This document shows, in pieces, positions 6,401 through 10,234 of a stretch of 10,234 nucleotides of DNA. The notes beneath the pieces were generated by a model. The model was not told where the DNA came from. It did no database searches and worked only from the letters and a program-made list of their open reading frames with translations. The position numbers were made by a program, and so were the translations under genes. Each line of letters starts with the position of its first letter. Within the stretch, counting starts at the first letter, position 1. Source of the stretch: an uncultured bacterium (GTDB lineage Bacteria > Cloacimonadota > Cloacimonadia > Cloacimonadales > Cloacimonadaceae); the NCBI GenBank assembly GCA_937924555.1, contig CALDSN010000033.1:1-10234 (forward strand), given 5' to 3'.

Positions 6401-6523
6401 GCAGTTCCATCATGTTTCCCCAATTGGAATTACCTGATCATTACCTAATCATTACCTGTTTAGTATGCAATGATTAGGTAATGATCAGGTAATGATACCA
6501 AGGGGAGGAAGCGGAGAAACTGC
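6401..6523. repeat. Large palindrome of 11-bp units between divergent genes
   Basis: The core is a perfect 25-bp inverted repeat at 6429-6453 and 6469-6493 with a 15-nt loop. The left arm is a tandem of an 11-bp unit, ATTACCTGATC then ATTACCTAATC, with a third partial copy (ATTACCTG) entering the loop. The right arm has the two reverse copies. Beyond a few unpaired bases the symmetry resumes: TTGG/CCAA and CCCC/GGGG (6418-6427 with 6498-6505), then GCAGTT (6401-6406) with AACTGC (6518-6523). It lies between the TTGACA boxes of the two divergent genes. Possible identities are a regulator-binding array, a MITE-like element or an extragenic palindrome family. Confidence 0.75.
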
Positions 6524-6556
6524 AACATAGGGCAACAACCCGAGTGCTAAAATCTA

Positions 6557-6585
6557 TTGACAAATTACCTTAGTGTCATCAGCAT
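6557..6585 (+). promoter_or_regulatory. Candidate promoter (-35 box only) of the small exported protein gene
   Basis: TTGACA at 6557-6562 lies 55 nt before the start codon. No good -10 hexamer is found at the expected distance, so the call rests on the -35 match and on the same hexamer recurring upstream of neighbouring genes. Confidence 0.25.
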
Positions 6586-6617
6586 CGAAATCCACAACAA
6601 ACTGATGGAGAATGAAG

Positions 6618-7079
6618 ATGAAAAAAGTTCTGTTCTTTCTTATATTTACGGTGTTTGCCCTTGCTTTGATGGCGCAAACCGGCTTGTATGATTTGAGCTT
6701 TGGTGATAGTTTCGACACCTGCGATGAAACCCTATACTATTCGGACTATGAATATGTTGGCGAGTATAATGGGGTGCACATTTACTATCCATACGAGGAA
6801 TCTGCAGATGAACATGTGGTGGACGAGATTAAGCTGTACTTTGAGGGCGAAGATGATGCCTTAACCGGTTGGGCGATATTCTTTTATCCCGATTCAAAGG
6901 ATAACATTGAGACTTTTGTAATCGGGCAGATGAAAGAACTGCACGGCAATGACTATGTATATCACAAAAATGGGGAATACTATTCTTGGGACTTTGCGGA
7001 TAAACGCTTTGTGGAAGCCGGTTTTACCGAGGATAAAAGCCGCTTCTATGTGGAGTATGGTTCCGAATTCGAGGAGTAA
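6618..7079 (+). CDS. Small acidic, tyrosine-rich exported protein of unknown function
   Basis: A 153-residue protein that I do not recognise. Residues 1-19 (MKKVLFFLIFTVFALALMA) are a clear signal peptide, with cleavage likely after 'ALMA' before Gln20. The mature part of about 134 residues is strongly acidic, with roughly 33 Asp/Glu against about 8 Lys/Arg, and carries about 17 Tyr. It has a single Cys (in 'FDTCDETL') and no transmembrane segment. Alternating polar and aromatic stretches such as 'YEYVGEYNGVHIYYPYE' and 'DEIKLYFEG' suggest a small beta-rich domain. ATG 6618 is preferred over the in-frame ATG at 6612 because GGAG (6607-6610) is 7 nt from the former and 1 nt from the latter. 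It ends 3 nt from the convergent hyfF stop codon, with no terminator of its own. That it is a real gene is likely; no function can be assigned. Confidence 0.78.
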   Translation: MKKVLFFLIFTVFALALMAQTGLYDLSFGDSFDTCDETLYYSDYEYVGEYNGVHIYYPYEESADEHVVDEIKLYFEGEDDALTGWAIFFYPDSKDNIETFVIGQMKELHGNDYVYHKNGEYYSWDFADKRFVEAGFTEDKSRFYVEYGSEFEE

Positions 7080-7082
7080 GGC

Positions 7083-8447
7083 TTAGTTTAGCAGATACAT
7101 CAACAGGAACGGCAAAAGCACAGCTCCAAGGAGCAGCAGCGTCTGGGGCAGGTATTGCAGGAAAGGCAGAGGCACATGCTTTTCGGGTTTGCCCATCGTG
7201 ATGTTGAGTGAAGCGCGCCCCAAGCCATAGGCAATGCTTGCCAAGAGTATAAAATATACCGCCAAAACAGCATAGTAACCAGATTTCAATAAGCCCATGG
7301 CAATAAAGAACTCGCTAACAAACAGCGGTGAGGGCGGCATTCCCACGATGAACATGAAACTTAATAGCCACAACCATCCGCTGGGGGGATTGGCACCCAG
7401 CAAACCGCTGCACTTGTCGTAGTCCTTTTTACCAAAGATGCTATACACATTCCCTGCACAGAGGAAGAATGCTGCTTTAATCATGGAATGTCCCATGATG
7501 TGGATCATGCCGGCAGTTTTCATCCATCCTCCCATGGCAAAGGCGATGAGGATGATGCCCATATTCTCGATGGAAGAATACGCCAGCAGGCGTTTATAGT
7601 TCTTTATCTTGAGGATAAACACCGCAGCGATGAACATGGAGGCAAGCCCCAAAACCAAGAAGAGTTGGGAGGCAAGATTACCCAAATGACATGCATCCAT
7701 CACGCTCTTCATGCGTAGCAGGGGGAGTAAAGCAGTGTTCAGAAGAGCTCCGGAAAGCAAGGCGGAAACTGGTGCGGGAGCTTCTGAATGGGCATCGGGA
7801 AGCCAGAAATGTAGGGGAGCAACACCCACCTTGGTGCCAAAGCCGATAAGCATGAACACAAAGGAAACCTTAAGCCAGAACGGCGAGATGGTCTCGGAGA
7901 GGGCAAGCACGGTATCCAGCGTCAGGCTGGGGTTGTTTGGCATAGCGATAACCAGCAGCAGGATGCCCACAAAGGCAAGGGCAATGCCGATGGAGCAGAT
8001 AAACAGGTATTTCCACGCTGCTTCGAGGGATTGCTTGCGGTGCTCGAAGCTGATAAGCATGGCACTGGCAAGGGTTGTGGTCTCCACAAACACCCATATC
8101 AGCCCCAAGTCACGGCTGAGATTTGCCACATCCATGGATGCCACGAAAGCCATCAAACAGAAGGTGTAGATACCGCTTTGACGGATGCTTAGGCTTTGCT
8201 TTTGGGTGAGAGAATATAGTGCGACGGCAAAGTATAGCACCGAAGAGATGAAAAAGAACCAGATACTAAGGCTGTCGATACCGAATCTGGCAGCCAATGC
8301 TGACTCAGGTAGGGCGAAGGCAATGCCTGCTCCCAAGTGCAGGGCAGCATGGCTAAGCACGAGGGTTCGGTTAAGAGTGCGGTTCTTTAGTATCCAAGCG
8401 ATTGCGCCTGCCAAGAGGGGAAAAAGCCAGAGGTAGATATACAGCAT
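7083..8447 (-). CDS. hyfF: Hyf/NuoN-type ion-translocating membrane subunit
   Basis: A 454-residue polytopic membrane protein of the Mrp/NuoL-M-N antiporter-like family, closest in context to HyfF of group-4 hydrogenase complexes. It should form a proton or sodium channel in the membrane arm. The expected ion-path residues are present: Glu122 in 'WVFVETTTL', Lys206 in 'GFGTKVGVAPLHFWLPDAHS', His213 and His220 in the same stretch, Lys324 in 'MGHSMIKAAFF', and Glu379 in 'LFVSEFF'. 'KNYKRLLAYSSIENMG' (282-297) is the typical broken-helix region. It is shorter than E. coli HyfF (526 residues), nearer to NuoN in size. It starts 3 nt after the hyfE stop, with GAGGG inside the hyfE end acting as the ribosome-binding site. 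It is the last gene of the operon. No large or small hydrogenase subunit follows. Confidence 0.9.
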   Translation of the reverse strand: MLYIYLWLFPLLAGAIAWILKNRTLNRTLVLSHAALHLGAGIAFALPESALAARFGIDSLSIWFFFISSVLYFAVALYSLTQKQSLSIRQSGIYTFCLMAFVASMDVANLSRDLGLIWVFVETTTLASAMLISFEHRKQSLEAAWKYLFICSIGIALAFVGILLLVIAMPNNPSLTLDTVLALSETISPFWLKVSFVFMLIGFGTKVGVAPLHFWLPDAHSEAPAPVSALLSGALLNTALLPLLRMKSVMDACHLGNLASQLFLVLGLASMFIAAVFILKIKNYKRLLAYSSIENMGIILIAFAMGGWMKTAGMIHIMGHSMIKAAFFLCAGNVYSIFGKKDYDKCSGLLGANPPSGWLWLLSFMFIVGMPPSPLFVSEFFIAMGLLKSGYYAVLAVYFILLASIAYGLGRASLNITMGKPEKHVPLPFLQYLPQTLLLLGAVLLPFLLMYLLN

Positions 8448-8450
8448 GCT

Positions 8451-9086
8451 TTAGTCCCTCAAGGTGGAAAGCTCGTCGCTATCCACATCTTCAAAAGTGC
8501 TGCTGATCTTATTCAGGAACAAAACTGCGATTAGGATGGAGAGCAGGATGTCCAGCGACACACCGAGGCTTACTATATGAGGCATTTGGCTGCCTAAAGC
8601 CAGAGAAAGCAAGAATATGCCATTCTCCATGATCAGATAGCCCATCAGATGAGTTATCAGTTTCTTGTTGGCAATGATGATGAACAAGCCCTTCAAAATG
8701 GCAGCGAAAGCGATGCCGAAATGCAGGGGATAAAGGTTCTGATTCACCTTACCGCTCCACAGGGCAATAAAGAAGGCAAAGGCGAAAATTGCCGTCATGG
8801 AACCCAGAGAAAAGAAGTTCGATACCGAGGGTTCCACTTCGCGCTTAATGCCGTTTTTATTGATGGTGTCGGAGATGAACCAGGGGATAAGCACGGTTTT
8901 GAAAACGATGGTCTCCAAGGCAACAAAGGCGAATTCCCAGGCATTGAACTCTGTGGTTTTGAGTAGTGTAAGCACAAAGAGGATCATGCCCTGAGCGATG
9001 AGGATGCGCACGATGCTGCTAAGCATGTTGGTGATGGAGGCAAAGAGCAAACTTACCCCAAAGATAACCAGAAGAATATCCGCCAT
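8451..9086 (-). CDS. hyfE: Hydrogenase-4 membrane subunit HyfE (NuoK-like)
   Basis: A 211-residue membrane protein, close to the 216 residues of E. coli HyfE. It shows six or seven hydrophobic segments and a short acidic tail ('FEDVDSDEL'). Conserved features include 'FVALETIVFKTVLIPWFI' (54-71) with membrane Glu58, and 'HLMGYLIMENGIFLLSLA' (146-163) with Glu154, in keeping with the NuoK-like part of the ion channel. The frame is open upstream to 9239, but that extension lies inside hyfC and is not membrane-like. ATG 9086 has GGGAGG about 6 nt upstream and shares one base with the hyfC stop (TAATG), a sign of translational coupling. It acts in the inner membrane beside HyfB, HyfC and HyfF. 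Confidence 0.92.
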   Translation of the reverse strand: MADILLVIFGVSLLFASITNMLSSIVRILIAQGMILFVLTLLKTTEFNAWEFAFVALETIVFKTVLIPWFISDTINKNGIKREVEPSVSNFFSLGSMTAIFAFAFFIALWSGKVNQNLYPLHFGIAFAAILKGLFIIIANKKLITHLMGYLIMENGIFLLSLALGSQMPHIVSLGVSLDILLSILIAVLFLNKISSTFEDVDSDELSTLRD

Positions 9087-10003
9087 TATATGCCTCCCAA
9101 ATTGTGGGCGATGAGGGCTGCCAACACCAGCAGCGAAATGGAAAGAGGGATAAGCACCAGTTCCAGATTGCGGCTGATGCGATAACGGGGCATAAGGCTT
9201 TCCACCAAGCCTGTCAGCACTGCCAGCGCTATACTGCAAGCGAGCAAGATGATAGTGATAAGGGTGTTGCCAATACCTTCCGGAATGAGAAAATAGCTAA
9301 TCAGGCAAGCGTAGATTTGCACCTTCAGGGCTGCACTATAGTGCACAAATGCGAGGTTAACCCCTGAAGTATCCAGTACCATCACTTCATGAATCATGGT
9401 TAGCTCCAGATGCGTGGTGGGATCGTCAAAAGGCACTCTTGCACCTTCCACCAGCAGCATAATGAACATTGCCAGGGCGGTCATAATGGCGATGATGATA
9501 GACCACTCATTGTGGATATCCACGGTGTGGCGATAAAAGAGCTGCCCCATGCTGTCGAAGCCGCCTGCATAGGCAAGTGACCCAATGATAAGCAGGAATG
9601 CAGGCTCCAGAAAGGCAGTGAAGGATATCTCTCGTGATGCGCCCATGCCTTCAAAGCTGCTCCCAACATCCATGGCTGCTGCAACCATAACCGCTTTGGA
9701 GAGTGCCAGCAGGGACATAAAGAGGAAGAAATCCCCCTTGAAACCCAGGATTGCCCCCTTGCTGCCAAAGGGAACCAATAATGCTGCCACAAAGGTGGCA
9801 GCGAGGCTTAAGGAAGGTGCCCAACGGAAGATGTGGCTGGCGGTGTGGCTGTGAATCTCATGCTTTTTCAGCAGCTTGAAGAAAGTGTAAAACGGCTGTA
9901 GGATGCTGGGTCCTTTGCGTCCTGCCCAGATGGCTTTGGTCTTGTTTACCACACCCATGAAAAGAAGAGGCAAGAGGAGGATGAAGGCAATGCTGATAAT
10001 CAT
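9086..10003 (-). CDS. hyfC: Hydrogenase-4 membrane subunit HyfC (NuoH/HycD-like)
   Basis: A 305-residue membrane protein of the complex-I subunit-1 family, the piece that joins the soluble electron-transfer module to the ion-pumping arm. Family marks are 'KGPSILQPFYTFFKLLKK' (30-47), 'GMGASREISFTAFLEPAFLL' (119-138), the acidic cytoplasmic loop 'EGARVPFDDPTTHLELTMIH' (186-205) with 'VMVLD' next, and 'MPRYRISRNLELV' (271-283). These match HyfC/HycD/EchB-type proteins better than quinone-reducing NuoH. The start is set at ATG 10003, which overlaps the hyfB stop as ATGA and has GGGAG 7 nt upstream. The longer frame from 10024 lacks a ribosome-binding site and would overlap hyfB by 25 nt. Confidence 0.93.
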   Translation of the reverse strand: MIISIAFILLLPLLFMGVVNKTKAIWAGRKGPSILQPFYTFFKLLKKHEIHSHTASHIFRWAPSLSLAATFVAALLVPFGSKGAILGFKGDFFLFMSLLALSKAVMVAAAMDVGSSFEGMGASREISFTAFLEPAFLLIIGSLAYAGGFDSMGQLFYRHTVDIHNEWSIIIAIMTALAMFIMLLVEGARVPFDDPTTHLELTMIHEVMVLDTSGVNLAFVHYSAALKVQIYACLISYFLIPEGIGNTLITIILLACSIALAVLTGLVESLMPRYRISRNLELVLIPLSISLLVLAALIAHNLGGI

Positions 10004-10234
10004 CGGTTCACTCCCAAAGCCCATAATAGCAGCAAGATAAGCGCAAGTAGCAAAAAGCTTATATAGCTGTTTGTCTTGCCATTGTGGATGCCGTCGAACA
10101 TACGATATAAACGAAAAATCAACTTGCTATGCCTGCCTATACTGTCATTCAGATAGTCCTTCACTTCTTCGTGATAATCCACTTGGTGAGGTAAGTAACC
10201 CTCCACCCTTTGCTTGTCGGCTTTCTTGTGCATA
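10000..10234 (-). CDS. hyfB: C-terminal end of HyfB-like (NuoL-type) subunit, partial
   Basis: The final 78 codons or so, including the stop, of a gene that continues past the right edge. The visible part has a charged cytoplasmic stretch ('HEEVKDYLNDSIGRHSK'), then 'FDGIHNGKTNSYISF' and one last transmembrane helix ('LLLALILLLLWAL'). E. coli HyfB/HycC-type proteins end in the same way, with a polar linker, a '..HG..N.Y' motif and a single helix, so this is assigned as HyfB by family likeness and by its place just before hyfC. The Met codon at 10233 is probably internal, not a start. The TGA stop overlaps the hyfC ATG. The operon promoter lies outside the window. Confidence 0.8.
   Translation of the reverse strand, partial: MHKKADKQRVEGYLPHQVDYHEEVKDYLNDSIGRHSKLIFRLYRMFDGIHNGKTNSYISFLLLALILLLLWALGVNR

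Noticed and set aside
7711..8169. A 152-codon plus-strand ORF opposite hyfF
   Set aside because: Antisense shadow of a clear membrane-protein gene, with low-complexity Arg/Ser/Lys composition.
9087..9239. A 51-residue N-terminal extension of HyfE
   Set aside because: It lies wholly inside hyfC in another frame and is not membrane-like; ATG 9086 has a strong ribosome-binding site and TAATG coupling.

Overview
The window most likely comes from an anaerobic, Gram-negative-type bacterium of the FCB/Cloacimonadota kind. This is an inference from gene style, not a database result. The pointers are secreted proteins joining a fibronectin-III-like module ending in 'GFYRVTW' to a SUMF1-type domain, an LVIVD-like beta-propeller, the [FeFe]-hydrogenase maturase HydE, and a Hyf-type ion-pumping membrane arm. 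Base composition is moderate. I see no rRNA, tRNA, CRISPR array, transposase or phage gene.

Layout from left to right. 1-1138 (minus): an exported beta-propeller protein running off the left edge. 1314-2256 (minus): an ArsR-type repressor overlapping an SdpI-like membrane protein, with a probable operator/promoter just upstream. 2257-2629: a divergent control region holding a large interrupted palindrome. 2630-3730 (plus): an exported FN3-SUMF1 protein. 3867-4451 (minus): a pRiA4b ORF-3-like protein. 4632-5687 (plus): hydE, ending in a strong terminator. 5778-6338 (minus): a membrane-anchored bacterial PH-domain protein. 6339-6617: a second divergent control region with a striking palindrome whose inner arms are perfect over 25 bp. 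6618-7079 (plus): an unrecognised small, acidic, tyrosine-rich exported protein. 7083-10234 (minus): a tightly coupled hyfB(partial)-hyfC-hyfE-hyfF operon.

How the genes fit together. The hyf genes encode the membrane part of a group-4 hydrogenase or formate-hydrogenlyase-like complex, which couples electron transfer to ion pumping. The catalytic large and small subunits do not follow hyfF, so they must lie upstream beyond the right edge, elsewhere, or be replaced by another electron module. HydE helps build the H-cluster of [FeFe] hydrogenases, so the cell probably makes H2, but HydE does not mature the [NiFe] enzyme usual for Hyf. The sdpR/sdpI pair looks like an autoregulated immunity or envelope module without a visible toxin.

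Several start positions are set from ribosome-binding sites and differ from the longest ORF: sdpI 1982, the SUMF1 protein 2630, the pRiA4b protein 4451, the small exported protein 6618, hyfE 9086 and hyfC 10003. The most unusual non-coding signals are the two palindromes, each built from short units repeated every 10-11 bp and each placed between divergent promoters. A TTGACA hexamer also recurs upstream of five gene starts.
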